Assembly (NCBI RefSeq): GCF_001983995.1
Contig: NZ_CP019450.1
Coordinates: forward strand, 868,001-932,000
DNA from: Halioglobus japonicus
GTDB lineage: Bacteria > Pseudomonadota > Gammaproteobacteria > Pseudomonadales > Halieaceae
Reading direction: 5' to 3'
DNA: 64,000 nt
Below the pieces are notes generated by a model. It saw only the letters and a list, made by a program, of their open reading frames with translations. It was not told where the DNA came from and ran no database searches. The position numbers and the translations under genes are program-made. Below, piece by piece: positions 26,618 to 36,276 of this stretch (position 1 is its first letter; the number at the start of each line of letters is the position of its first letter).

Positions 26618-27247
26618 ATGATCAGACATACATTATTGTTTCTTGCAGGCGCCGCTCTGGCGATCGCTCCCGCCTTCGCCGATGGCGATGCTGCGGCAGG
26701 CCAGGCCAGTTATGCGACCTGTATTGCCTGTCACGGCGACAACGCCCAGGGCAATAAAGCGCTTAACGCACCGCGCCTGAACCATCTGGAACCGGTGTAT
26801 ATTGCCGCGCAGTTGCATAAGTTTCGTTCCGGTGCCCGCGGTGGCGAAGGCGCAACGGCAACCGCCAAGACCATGGCGCCGATGGCGGCCGTGCTTGCCG
26901 ATGACGCCGCTGTCGTGAACGTGGCTGCCTATATCGCCGGCCTGGAAAGCCCCGCCTCTACGGCCACCGTCGAAGGCGATACCAACATGGGTGCCGACTA
27001 TTACAACCAGTTCTGCGGTGCCTGCCATGGTGCCGGCGCTGTGGGTAACCCCGCGCTCAATTCTCCGCGCCTGGCTGGCGGTGACGATTGGTATCTGCAG
27101 GCACAGCTGCTGGCGTTCCGCAGCGGAGAACGCGGTGCCCACCCTGACGACAAAACGGGCAAACAAATGCGTGCCATGGCGATGATTCTGCCGAATGAGC
27201 AGGCCGTGCGCGATGTTGTGGCTTATCTGCACAGCCTGGGGCAGTAA
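26618..27247 (+). CDS. Dihaem cytochrome c, c4-like
   Basis: I start it at the ATG at 26618, where a signal peptide begins (MIRHTLLFLAGAALAIAPAFAD); the frame upstream lacks secretion features. The 209-residue protein has two CxxCH haem sites (CIACHGDNAQGN near residue 35, CGACHGAGAVGN near residue 128) and two similar halves, each with an 'SPRL..L...Y...QL..FR.G.R' pattern. This is the cytochrome c4/c-class tandem fold. It would be a periplasmic electron carrier. The peroxidase gene begins 12 bases after its stop, and their ribosome site overlaps the stop. Confidence 0.9.
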   Translation: MIRHTLLFLAGAALAIAPAFADGDAAAGQASYATCIACHGDNAQGNKALNAPRLNHLEPVYIAAQLHKFRSGARGGEGATATAKTMAPMAAVLADDAAVVNVAAYIAGLESPASTATVEGDTNMGADYYNQFCGACHGAGAVGNPALNSPRLAGGDDWYLQAQLLAFRSGERGAHPDDKTGKQMRAMAMILPNEQAVRDVVAYLHSLGQ

Positions 27248-27259
27248 GAGGCCCATATC

Positions 27260-28449
27260 GTGGTAAGGATTCTCGCAATACTGGCCCTTCTCTGGAGCGC
27301 TGCAAGTGCGGCGGAGTTATCCGCTGATATCGCCCTGCGTGCCGATTGTCCTCCGGGATTCGAACTGGACGCCGGCCACTGTGAAATGCGCAGCCTCTAC
27401 CAGATGTACAATTCGCTGCAGGGGCCGGCATGGGTGGGCCTACTACCGGGCTTCCCGAATGGCGCGATGGCTTTACGCCTCAGCAAACCGACCTCGGCCG
27501 CTACCTGTTCTTTGATCCGGTACTGTCGCGCGACGGCAGCGTCAGTTGCGCAACCTGCCACCACCCTGACAAGGGCTTTGCGGACGGGCGCGCAGTGAGT
27601 GTAGGCATCGACGGACATACGGTCACGCGCTCAGCGCCTACGCTATGGAATGTCGGTTTCCTTAAGACGCTGTTCTGGGATGCCCGCTCCACGACGCTGG
27701 AAGACCAGGCTACAGGGCCGCTGTACTCATCCCATGAAATGGGTAACAACCCACAGCAGCTGCTGGAAACCCTCAATGCGATTCCCTTGTACCGCAAGCT
27801 GTTTGCCGAGGCCTTTCCGGGTGACGACGAGATTGTCCTGGATGAGATCTACAGTGCTTTGACCGCGTTCCAGGTAAGTCTGGTCTCCCTGAACAGCCGC
27901 TATGATCAATACGCCCACGGCTACCATGAAGCGTTGACGGAACCGGAGATCGAGGGCATGAACATCTTCCGTTCCTTTGTTGCACGCTGTGCCGAATGTC
28001 ACACGCCGCCACTGTTCACCAATGGCCAGATTGCCGTCATTGGCACGCCAGAGCCCGAGGGCATGGCCTTTGATCCCGGAGCCCAGGTGCCGATGAATGA
28101 GCCTACCCAACGCGGCGGATTCAAGATTCCCACGCTGCGCAATATTGAACTGACCGCGCCGTATATGCATTCAGGTCGATTTGAGACCCTGCGCGAGACC
28201 GTGGCGTTCTATACTGGCGGGCGAGGGCACGCGGTCCCGGAAGGCGAAGAGTTGGTTTTGCACTGGCATATCTGGGAGCCCAACCTGACCAACGATGAAC
28301 TCGACCGCCTGGTTGATTTCATGAAGACACTGACAGACGACAGTTTCAAACCAAAAACACCTGAACGCCTGCCCTCCGGCCTGGCGCTGGTGCACGATAA
28401 TCCCCCGCTTGCCCGGGGACATGACGACGGAGAAAAAACCGATGAATAA
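27260..28449 (+). CDS. Dihaem cytochrome c peroxidase / MauG family (frameshifted)
   Basis: Two frames join into one 396-residue periplasmic protein. The GTG at 27260 begins a signal peptide (MVRILAILALLWSAASAAEL). The second frame carries TDLGRYLFFDPVLSRDGSVSCATCHHPDKGFADG (haem 1), RSAPTLWNVGFLKTLFWDAR and ARCAECHTPPLFTNGQ (haem 2), and PTLRNIELTAPYMHSGRFETLRETVAFY. One extra G in the G4 run at 27421-27424 restores QGAGMGGPTTGLPEW. The family either detoxifies peroxide or oxidises protein substrates. The next gene overlaps it by 8 bases, so these are one operon. Confidence 0.88.
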
Positions 28450-29965
28450 ACTCGTAGCCGCTGTAGGGGCCGTGGTGTTGTTGGCGGGGGGTTATTATCT
28501 CGGCAACTCCAACACCCCGGAACCCACGGTCATTAAAGTACCAGAGGCGCCCAAAGCCGCATTTTCATCCGGCGGTGCAGATGAAGTTGCTGCTGCCGGC
28601 GCGGCCAATGTCGCCATTCGCAGCCTGGCGACGCCTGCCAGTGGCGAGCTTATCGTTGTAAAAGACGGCGAATCCATTCAGGACGCCGTTAAAGCAGCGA
28701 GCCCCGGTGCAACCATTAAAGTGATGCCCGGCACCTACAAGGAAACGGTTTACGTCGATAAAGACAACATCACCCTGTCCGGCGTTATCGAAGACGGTCA
28801 GTATCCGGTAATGGACGGCGAGGGCGTGCTCAATGACGCGGTGCTGTACTCTGGTAATGGTTTTACCGTAGAAAACCTGTATATCACCCGCTACAAAGGC
28901 AATGGCGTGATGGGGCAGGCGGGTAACAACTTTATTATCCGCAACAACTTCATCATCGATACCGGCGTATACGGTATTTTCCCGCAGCTGGGTAAAAACG
29001 GCCTGGTGTCACACAACGTGATCTCTGGTATCGAAGATGCCGCCATTTACGTGGGCATGTCTGACAATATTGATGTGGTTTATAACCAGGTATTTGAGAG
29101 CGTGGCTGGCATTGAAATTGAGAACAGCCGTTCAGCGCTGGTTGAAGCCAACTATGTTTACAACAACACTGGCGGTATTCTCGCGTTCATCACGCCTGGA
29201 TTGCCGATCAAGGATTGCTCGGATGTCATTATCCGCAACAACTTCGTGGTCGGTAACAACCACGAGAACTTCGCCATCCCCGGCTCTCTGGTATCCAATA
29301 TCCCCGAGGGAACAGGCATGCTGATCATGGCCTGTGACGACGTAGTGGTTGAAAACAATATCATTACTGGCAACGACTCTGTTGGTATCCTGTTCACCGA
29401 CTTCTCGCTGGCCACCAGTGCGGCATTGGACCCAGATTCTGAGCCCAACCCCAACCGTCCCAAGATCCTCAACAACCTGATGCTCGACAACGGCAAGAAC
29501 CCCACCAAGCTGGTACAGGCATTCCTGGCGACCAAACTGGAAACAGAAGGTCAGGATATTGTTGATACCGTCGGTATGGACGATGGCTGTATTCTCGAAC
29601 CGACCCGTTACCGCACCATTGGCCTGGAGAAATACACCGAGTGTGAATTCGACTCCACGTCCAACGTGCTGACCTACATGCTGCCTGAGCCGGTTGCACC
29701 TCGCGCCGACGATCCCAATATGGATGAAGGCAAGCTTGTCTACTACGGCATCTGTGCCGGCTGTCATGCCTACAGCTCGCGCATGATTGGTCCGCCCACA
29801 CAGATTGTGCAGGCGCTATACATGGATAACCCGGAAGGCATCGCCGCCTTCGCTGCCAACCCGATGAAGAAGCGCGACGACTATCCGGAAATGCCGCCGC
29901 AGTCGCATCTCGATGAAGAGACGCTGCTCAAGGCCGCTGAATTTATGCTCAAGCTTAAGAACTGA
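28442..29965 (+). CDS. Beta-helix repeat protein fused to a C-terminal cytochrome c domain
   Basis: This 507-residue protein has an N-terminal anchor (residues 4-20). A 'pectate-lyase-like' right-handed beta helix follows, with ESIQDAVKAASPGATIKVMPGTYKETVYVDKDNITLSG and repeated N-x-I/V-I-x-N-N rungs (FIIRNNFI, VIIRNNFVVGNN, VVVENNIITGN). The last ~75 residues are a monohaem cytochrome: CAGCH at residues 438-442 and a possible Met ligand in PEMPPQSHL. The start at 28442 overlaps the peroxidase stop. NosD-like beta helices act in metalloenzyme maturation, but this fused form has no clear function known to me. Confidence 0.88.
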   Translation: MNKLVAAVGAVVLLAGGYYLGNSNTPEPTVIKVPEAPKAAFSSGGADEVAAAGAANVAIRSLATPASGELIVVKDGESIQDAVKAASPGATIKVMPGTYKETVYVDKDNITLSGVIEDGQYPVMDGEGVLNDAVLYSGNGFTVENLYITRYKGNGVMGQAGNNFIIRNNFIIDTGVYGIFPQLGKNGLVSHNVISGIEDAAIYVGMSDNIDVVYNQVFESVAGIEIENSRSALVEANYVYNNTGGILAFITPGLPIKDCSDVIIRNNFVVGNNHENFAIPGSLVSNIPEGTGMLIMACDDVVVENNIITGNDSVGILFTDFSLATSAALDPDSEPNPNRPKILNNLMLDNGKNPTKLVQAFLATKLETEGQDIVDTVGMDDGCILEPTRYRTIGLEKYTECEFDSTSNVLTYMLPEPVAPRADDPNMDEGKLVYYGICAGCHAYSSRMIGPPTQIVQALYMDNPEGIAAFAANPMKKRDDYPEMPPQSHLDEETLLKAAEFMLKLKN

Positions 29966-29985
29966 TTTGTAGTTATGCGATTTGC

Positions 29986-30014
29986 AAGCCGCCCTTTCAG
30001 GGCGGCTTTTTTTT
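29986..30014 (+). terminator. Rho-independent terminator of the haem module
   Basis: A 9-bp stem AAGCCGCCC/GGGCGGCTT (29986-29994 and 30000-30008) with a TTTCA loop runs into a T8 tract at 30007-30014. It lies 20 bases after the beta-helix gene and closes the three-gene haem operon. Confidence 0.93.
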
Positions 30015-30087
30015 GCCAAAAAATTTTATCTATCTGTCACCTGAGTTGCCCGAGCGAGTTTCTAAAATCGCTGGTCAAAAAATAATC

Positions 30088-30116
30088 GTTACATTGATCG
30101 AAATTCGGCCTACACT
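30088..30116 (+). promoter_or_regulatory. Putative promoter of the histone-like gene
   Basis: GTTACA (30088-30093) and TACACT (30111-30116) are spaced by 17 bases, each matching 4 of 6 consensus positions. Transcription would start near 30123, about 37 bases before the ATG at 30160. Confidence 0.4.
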
Positions 30117-30159
30117 AACTGTGCAGTATCTACTAAAACCACACGGAGCATGTGAAGCA

Positions 30160-30768
30160 ATGTTGGAAAAAGAACTGGCTCAGGCCACGAAGATGGCTGA
30201 ACAAGCCAACAAAAAAGTAGAGCAGCTTCGCAAGAAGCTTGTGTCCGAATCTGAAAAGGCGAATGCGCGCGCCAAGCGAGAACTACAAGCGGCACGGAAG
30301 CGTTACACCACAGCAAACGCACGATTGAAAAAAGCCCGTGCGGCGGTCAAGAAGAAAGCCACTCCGGCAAACCAGCAAAAAGTTGATGCACTGATGAAGC
30401 AGGTTCAGGACCTCGCTGAATCCGTCGCCAAGATTACTGTGACAGCGTACGAGGCTGCGCAGAATTACACCTCGGTGAAAGCGGACGCCATTCTGGCCGA
30501 ACGCAAGGCCAAGGCGGCAGACCAGGCAGCTGATGTTGTAGAAAAGGCAGCGTCCAAGGCCAAGAAGAAAAAGCCTGCCAAGAAAAAAGCGGCAGCGAAG
30601 AAGAAAGCCCCGGCCAAGAAAAAGGCCGCGGTGAAGAAAAAAGCGCCGGCTAAAAAGAAAGCTGCCGTGAAGAAAAAAGCGGCACCTAAGAAAAAGGCCG
30701 CAGCCAAGAAGAAGGCTCCAGCTAAAAAGAAAGCGCCGGCAAAGAAAAAAGCCGCCGCTAAAAGGTAA
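30160..30768 (+). CDS. Histone H1-like / AlgP-like protein with Lys-Ala tail
   Basis: It has 202 residues from the ATG at 30160. Residues 1-130 form a long charged coiled-coil (KMAEQANKKVEQLRKKL, then MKQVQDLAESVAKITVTAYEAAQ). The remaining ~68 residues are a Lys/Ala/Pro tail built from KKKA(A/P) units. This is the layout of Pseudomonas AlgP and related histone-H1-like or phasin-like proteins, which bind DNA through the tail. An in-frame start at 30013 would overlap the upstream terminator and is rejected. Confidence 0.8.
   Translation: MLEKELAQATKMAEQANKKVEQLRKKLVSESEKANARAKRELQAARKRYTTANARLKKARAAVKKKATPANQQKVDALMKQVQDLAESVAKITVTAYEAAQNYTSVKADAILAERKAKAADQAADVVEKAASKAKKKKPAKKKAAAKKKAPAKKKAAVKKKAPAKKKAAVKKKAAPKKKAAAKKKAPAKKKAPAKKKAAAKR
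30562..30765 (+). repeat. Degenerate tandem repeat encoding a Lys-Ala-Pro tail
   Basis: The coding sequence is a run of about a dozen 12-18-nt units that encode AKKKA and PAKKK steps. Codon choice varies (AAG/AAA, GCC/GCG/GCA), so the protein repeat is better conserved than the DNA repeat. Confidence 0.8.
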
Positions 30769-30782
30769 TCACGCAACCGTGA

Positions 30783-30809
30783 CCTGATACCGGCGCCACC
30801 GGTATCAGG
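30783..30809 (+). terminator. Strong hairpin after the histone-like gene
   Basis: A perfect 11-bp stem CCTGATACCGG/CCGGTATCAGG encloses a 5-base loop (CGCCA), 14 bases after the stop codon. No T tract follows, so intrinsic termination is uncertain. Confidence 0.5.
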
Positions 30810-30957
30810 GCCTAATCTCCCCCGATCGGGCGCTGCTCCGGCGCCCGGCTCTGTTTGTTCAGTCTGCTATTTTGTCCTTTGGTCGCATTTGGCTGACGCG
30901 ACGCTGGTACTTTGCTTACATTATAATACTATCGCCTTAATATTTGAGGTGACTGAT

Positions 30958-33195
30958 GTGAAGCGACACATTGCCACTAGGCTAACTGCTGCAGCGCTTG
31001 CCGCCGCGGTGTTAGCGGCTTGTAGCCCCGAGCCCCGCGGTCGCGGTGACATTGCTGGCGAGCGCCTGCAGGAAGCCGTGGTCAGCGAGCGGGAAGCGCG
31101 CTATGTCGCAGCAGTGCCTGACCCAGCGGAGCCATTGGCGGGGCAAAGTCAGATTTTGTTCGGCGATTTGCATGTGCATACCACGTTTTCCCCGGATGCC
31201 TTCATTATGTCATTGCCGTTAACCGGTGGTTCGGGATTGCACCCGCCTGCGGATGCCTGCGATTTCGCCCGCTACTGCGCAGCGCTGGATTTCTGGTCGA
31301 TTAACGATCACGCAGAGGGGATTACGCCGCGCCGCTGGGCGGAAACGCGACAGAGTATTCGCGAGTGCAATGCCAGCGCGGGCGACCCGGCTAATCCCGA
31401 TATGGTCAGTTTTCTGGGCTGGGAGTGGAGCCAGGTCGCCACGGATCCGGCCAAGCACTACGGCCATAAAAATGTGATTTTCCTCGATACGGAAGATGAT
31501 CAGGTGCCCGCGCGCGCGATTGCTGCGCCCCGCGAGCGCCTTGCCCAGGCGCCGATTGGCCGGGCAGCACAGCTCATGATGTCGCTCGCCGATTTTGAAA
31601 ATCGCGATTTTTATCTGGGCATCCAGTCCTATTACGACGAGATTGCAGATACTCCGGTCTGCCCAAAAGGTGTCGACACCCGCGACCTGCCGGCGAATTG
31701 CCTGGAAGTCGCCGATGACCCCCGTGAATTGTTTACCAAGCTGGATGAGTGGGGCTATGACAGCATCGTCATCCCACACGGCAATTCCTGGGGTATGAAT
31801 ACCCCGGCCACAACGACGCTGGACAAGCAGTTGACCCGTGAGCAGCATGACCCGAAGCGGCAAATTCTGTTTGAGGTGTATTCCGGACACGGCAATTCAG
31901 AGGAATATCGGCGCTGGCGCGCGGCGGTGAAAGAGGATGACGGCGGTCTGATATGCCCTGAACCGACGGATGACTATCTGCCGTGCTGTTATCGGGCCGG
32001 GCAGATTATCCGCCAGCGCTGTGAGGCCTCCGGCGAGAGTGCTGAAGAATGTCAGCTCCGTGACTTCGAGGCCCGTCAGAACTTTGTCGATGCGGGCAAT
32101 TCAGGCCATCTGACCGTCCCCGGGCAATCTGTGGTCGACTGGCTTAACTGCGGCACCTGCCCGGATTGTTTCAACGAGCCCATGGACCATCGCCCCGCGG
32201 CCACGGCACAGTACGCGCTGGCGATCTCGGGTTTCGACGACGCACAGGACCCGCTGCGTTTCCGGTTTGGCCTCATAGGCTCCAGTGACAACCATCGCGG
32301 CCAGCCGGGCACCGGCTACAAGGAAGTGCGCCGCAAATTCATGACCGAGGCCTTTGGTTCGCCGGAGGATGGCCGGGCTGCCCGTCAGCAGCGGGATACG
32401 CGCGAGCCCCTGCCCATGTCCGAAGCCATCGATGGCAACAGCGTTGGCCTGGTGAGCGCTCGGAATATGGAGCGCCAGAATTCCTTCTGGCTCACGGGAG
32501 GACTTGCCGCCATCCACGCCAGCGGCCGCGACCGCAATGCCATCTGGTCGAGCCTGAAAAGACGTGAGGTCTATGCCACCTCGGGAGATCGCCTGCTGTT
32601 GTGGTTTGACTTACTCCATGGCGAGAAGCGACACCCCATGGGATCGGAATTGAGCCTTGCCGAGTCTCCAGTGTTCCGTGTAAGTGCCATGGGCGCTTTC
32701 AAACAGATGCCAGGCTGCCCTGACTATGCCCATAGCGGCCTCGGCGATGCGCGCTTGGAAAGCCTTTGTGGGGGTGAGTGTTACAACCCCTCCAGTGAGC
32801 GCCACGTCATTGATCGCATTGAAATTGTTCGCATACAACCTCAGGAGCGAGGGGACGAGGATGTTGCCGACCTCATCAGCGACCCCTGGAAAGTGTTTCA
32901 GTGCGATCCCGAACCCATGGGCTGTACCGTCGAGTTTAGCGATGAAGACTTTGTGGCGGGTGAGCGCGAAACGATTTACTACGCCCGGGCTATCCAGGAA
33001 ACCACCGCCATGATTAACGCGGCGAACCTACGCTGTGAGTACGACGCGCAAGGCCGCTGTATTGAGGTCGACCCCTGTTACGGCGATTTCCGTACACCGG
33101 CTGATGAAGACTGTCTGGCGCCTGCTCAGCAGCGCGCCTGGTCGTCGCCTATTTTTGTAGACTTCCAGTCGCGGCAGGAACAGGAGGAGAAATGA
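30958..33195 (+). CDS. DUF3604 lipoprotein, PHP-like metal hydrolase
   Basis: I start it at the GTG at 30958, 7 bases after GAGGTGA, because it gives a clean lipoprotein signal (HIATRLTAAALAAAVLAAC|SPEP); the frame continues to 30889. The 745-residue protein carries the DUF3604 metal-site motifs LFGDLHVHTTFSPDAFI, FWSINDHAEG, SFLGWEWSQVA, IVIPHGNSWGMN and GLIGSSDNHRGQPGTG. These resemble PHP-type phosphoesterases. Substrates of DUF3604 are not established. Its stop overlaps the MBL gene start (ATGA), so the two are coupled and may act on the same envelope substrate. Confidence 0.88.
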   Translation: MKRHIATRLTAAALAAAVLAACSPEPRGRGDIAGERLQEAVVSEREARYVAAVPDPAEPLAGQSQILFGDLHVHTTFSPDAFIMSLPLTGGSGLHPPADACDFARYCAALDFWSINDHAEGITPRRWAETRQSIRECNASAGDPANPDMVSFLGWEWSQVATDPAKHYGHKNVIFLDTEDDQVPARAIAAPRERLAQAPIGRAAQLMMSLADFENRDFYLGIQSYYDEIADTPVCPKGVDTRDLPANCLEVADDPRELFTKLDEWGYDSIVIPHGNSWGMNTPATTTLDKQLTREQHDPKRQILFEVYSGHGNSEEYRRWRAAVKEDDGGLICPEPTDDYLPCCYRAGQIIRQRCEASGESAEECQLRDFEARQNFVDAGNSGHLTVPGQSVVDWLNCGTCPDCFNEPMDHRPAATAQYALAISGFDDAQDPLRFRFGLIGSSDNHRGQPGTGYKEVRRKFMTEAFGSPEDGRAARQQRDTREPLPMSEAIDGNSVGLVSARNMERQNSFWLTGGLAAIHASGRDRNAIWSSLKRREVYATSGDRLLLWFDLLHGEKRHPMGSELSLAESPVFRVSAMGAFKQMPGCPDYAHSGLGDARLESLCGGECYNPSSERHVIDRIEIVRIQPQERGDEDVADLISDPWKVFQCDPEPMGCTVEFSDEDFVAGERETIYYARAIQETTAMINAANLRCEYDAQGRCIEVDPCYGDFRTPADEDCLAPAQQRAWSSPIFVDFQSRQEQEEK

Positions 33196-34636
33196 AAACT
33201 TTAGCAATGCAGCGTGGTGCCGCGGGCAAGCTGATACTGATTGCCCTTGGTATTCTGGTAGCTGTCTCTGCCTGGCTGCTAATGAGCGATGGTTCGGCGC
33301 TGCGCAAACAGGCCGAGCTCAAAGCGCTGGATGTCATCGGTAATGCGGCGACGGCGCGTCTCGGTGGAGATGACCACGGCGAAGCCACACACGGTAGCGC
33401 AGTTGAGTTGATCAAGCGCCCGATTGAGGTAAAGCAGTTGGCGGATAGTGTCTATCAGGCCACGGGCGTGGGCAACGTGATGATGATTGTCACTGACGAG
33501 GGCAATGTGCTGTTTGATGCCGGTCTGGTCTTGCAGACGCCCAAGCAGCTGGGTGCGTTGCGCCAGGTCTCCGATGCCCCGATCAAGAAAATCATACTCA
33601 GCCACTCCCATGCAGATCACATTGGGGGCACGCGCTTCTTTGCCGAGGAAGGCACAGAGATTATCGCCCACAAACACTTCGAGGAAGAGCAGCGCTATCT
33701 GATGGAGCTTGAGCCCTATCAATATCAGCGCAACAGCACCCTCTTTCCGTGGATGCCGGCCTGGGAGGATCGCCCGGACATCGCCATGATGCGCTATGGC
33801 GGCATTATGCCCGATGTGATCGTCGACGATTACAAGGTGCATTCCTTTACGCTTGGCGGCATTGAATTTCAGGTCATAGGCACGCCGGGGGCGGAAGGCG
33901 CAGATAACGTGGTGCTATGGCTGCCCGAACAGAAAATCCTGTTCAGCGGTGACTTCTTTGGCCCGCAATTTCCGCAGTTTCCCAACGTGTTCACCATGCG
34001 CGGTGAAAAAATTCGCAAGCCGATCGAATACGTGAAGTCACTAGACGTGCTCCTGCAGCTGCCGATTGAAACCGTGGTACCCAGCCATCTCGATCCCACT
34101 ACGGGGGCTGCCCAGATCAGCGCTGATATGACCCGTATTCGCGATGCGGTGCAATATGTCCATGACGAAACCGTGGCGGGCATGAATGCGGGCAAGGATG
34201 TTTACCAGCTGATGCGGGAAATCAAACTTCCCCCGAACTCGACCTGGTACAAAACCACGGCAAAGTGGATTGGGCCGTGCGCAGTATCTGGGACTACTAC
34301 ATGACCTGGTTCCACTTTGAGAGCACCACTGAGCTATACCCTGTTCCGGCGCGCGATGTGTATGCCGATCTGGCGGAGGCTGCCGGCAGTGAAGGCCTGC
34401 TGTCGCTGGGGCGGAACTACCTGCTCCAGGGCGAGCCAGTCAAAACCCTGCATATTGTAGAGGTGGTGCTGGCTGCCGAGCCTGCCAATATTGAAGCACT
34501 TAACCAGCGCCAACAGGCCCTGGGTGTGCTGCTGGATGCTGCCGAGCACGGCCTGAATAACGACTACGAGATTTACTGGTTACAGGCGCGTATGGCGGAT
34601 ACCGCGGCGCGCCTGGAAAGTCCGGTGGCTAACTAG
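33192..34636 (+). CDS. MBL-fold hydrolase, alkylsulfatase-like (frameshifted)
   Basis: Joined across one missing base, this is a 481-residue exported protein with an N-terminal anchor (LILIALGILVAVSAWLL). The metal motif is SHSHADHIGGTRFF, with FSGDFFGPQFPQ and VVPSHLDPTTG further on. The second frame begins HGKVDWAVRSIWDYYMTWF, the dimerisation domain of SdsA1-type alkylsulfatases. Adding a C to the five-C run at 34230-34234 restores LPPELDLVQNHGKVDW. The SCP2-like tail of true alkylsulfatases is missing. Its start is coupled to the DUF3604 gene; its end overlaps mltF by 4 bases. Confidence 0.85.
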
Positions 34637-36213
34637 CCATCGTTGCTGCTGCGGTAGGGGGTCATGCCCGCGCGCTGACGAGCCTTGGCGTGCCCCGCCT
34701 GCTGATCGATAGAAAAGCGGTAGGCGACGTAGTACTTGTAGATATTGGCGACATACTGCACTGGTTCGCGCCCCACCTCCCGCGCAGCAACCAACTCGAC
34801 ATTGTCAAACCACACATTCGGATCGTAGCCCAGTTGCTCTGCCTTGCGGCGCAGGTTGATCATGCGTGAGGGGCCGGCATTGTAGGCGGCCAGTGCAAGC
34901 AGTGATTTGTTCCGAGTGTCGATGGCCGGATCGTTGAAGTAGCGATCGCGGAGAAAATCGAGGTACTTGATGCCGGCGTGGATATTGGCGTCGGCGGTAC
35001 TGATGTCGTGAATGCCGACATTTTTGTCGCTGGCGGTGGTGGGCAGCAGCTGCATGACGCCGACTGCGCCAGCGTGGCTGCGCGCACTCTGGTCCAGCCG
35101 TGATTCCTGGTAGCCCTGTGCGGCCGCGAGCAGGTAGTCCACCTCGTACTGTTCGCCATACTTCTGAAAAATATGCTGCAGCTCCAGGAAGCGCTGATAG
35201 TCACTATCATCGAGCGCATTTGCTGCCCAGTCAAAGTCACGGATATAGCGATTCTTGAGTACGTTGCCCACGAGCGTGCCCTCACGGTTCTTCTTCAGGA
35301 AATCATTGACCACCGCCGCTAGCTGCGGGCTGTCCTTGCGGAATGCCCAGGCGATCTTGCCACCTTCGCGGAACACGATATCGTCGCGCACAGTTGTATT
35401 GGTAAACACGCCTTTCCATAATGTGGGCTTGTACGAGTCCACAATGGCCCAGGGCAGCAGGCCCTTGTCGACCATTTCAATCAAGTCGTCGTCTTCCAGG
35501 AATTCCGATACGAGCTCGGTTCTGACCGGCGCCTTACCCTCCGCCAGGAGGCGTTCGTTGAGCGTTTCGATACTCTCGCGGTAGCTGCTCGACTGGCGCA
35601 CGTACATGGTTTGTCCCGCGAGGTCGTCGATCGATGCGAGTGCGGGCGCCGTGGGTCCGGTAATCAAGATCTCAGAGACGTCGCGCGAGGCGGGAATGGA
35701 GAAATCAAACTGTTGCTGGCGCTCTGGGGTAATCGACAGGCTGGCATTGATGATATCGCCGTGACCCGCGAGGAGGGCAGGTACCAACTGGTTGCGCGCC
35801 ATGGGAATGATCACCACATGTACCTTGACCGTCTTGCGCTGCAAACGTTTGTTCAAAAACGTTTCAAACATCGAGGAAATTTCTTTGACCAGGCCTTTTT
35901 CCTGGCCGTTTTCTTCCAGGTAGTAGCGCCCCGGGCTGTACACGGTCAGTACCCTGACCGTGCGATGTTCCTCCATGGTATCCAGATCACCCGTCCAGGG
36001 GTCCCTGAGGCCGTTGAGGGCATGCTGTGCCTGTTCTTCGGCGGAAGGCGCGAAGGGCAGAGGCTGTTCTTCAGTCTCGACCGGTTCCGCCGGCAGCGAT
36101 GGCTCAGTCTGCACTTGTTCCGGTGGGGATTCGGCCGACTCCGGAGCGTTGTCGCCGCAGGCGGCCAGGCTAATCAGGCAGGTAAGGTACAGCAGTCGAG
36201 TGAGGTACTTCAT
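34633..36213 (-). CDS. mltF: Membrane-bound lytic transglycosylase MltF-like
   Basis: This 526-residue lipoprotein (signal ending LISLAAC|GDNA) has two domains. An amino-acid-binding-protein-like domain runs from about residue 85 to 330 (VRVLTVYSPGRYYLEENGQEKGLVKE, ASIDDLAGQTMYVRQSSSYRE). A C-terminal SLT muramidase domain begins near residue 350 (YLLAAAQGYQESRLDQSARSHAGAVGVMQLLP, ALAAYNAGPSRM). The Glu in GYQESRLD is the catalytic acid. This is the MltF layout; the enzyme cleaves peptidoglycan. The linker after the lipobox is rich in Glu and Pro. Confidence 0.9.
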   Translation of the reverse strand: MKYLTRLLYLTCLISLAACGDNAPESAESPPEQVQTEPSLPAEPVETEEQPLPFAPSAEEQAQHALNGLRDPWTGDLDTMEEHRTVRVLTVYSPGRYYLEENGQEKGLVKEISSMFETFLNKRLQRKTVKVHVVIIPMARNQLVPALLAGHGDIINASLSITPERQQQFDFSIPASRDVSEILITGPTAPALASIDDLAGQTMYVRQSSSYRESIETLNERLLAEGKAPVRTELVSEFLEDDDLIEMVDKGLLPWAIVDSYKPTLWKGVFTNTTVRDDIVFREGGKIAWAFRKDSPQLAAVVNDFLKKNREGTLVGNVLKNRYIRDFDWAANALDDSDYQRFLELQHIFQKYGEQYEVDYLLAAAQGYQESRLDQSARSHAGAVGVMQLLPTTASDKNVGIHDISTADANIHAGIKYLDFLRDRYFNDPAIDTRNKSLLALAAYNAGPSRMINLRRKAEQLGYDPNVWFDNVELVAAREVGREPVQYVANIYKYYVAYRFSIDQQAGHAKARQRAGMTPYRSSNDG

Positions 36214-36276
36214 TGACAGTAAGCTTAGTGGGTTTGTGCCAACATCTTCCCGTTTGCGGGATAGATTGGCAACTCC

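Noticed and set aside
30013-30159. N-terminal extension of the histone-like protein
   Set aside because: It would start inside the T tract of the upstream terminator, and the extension lacks resemblance to the coiled-coil body.
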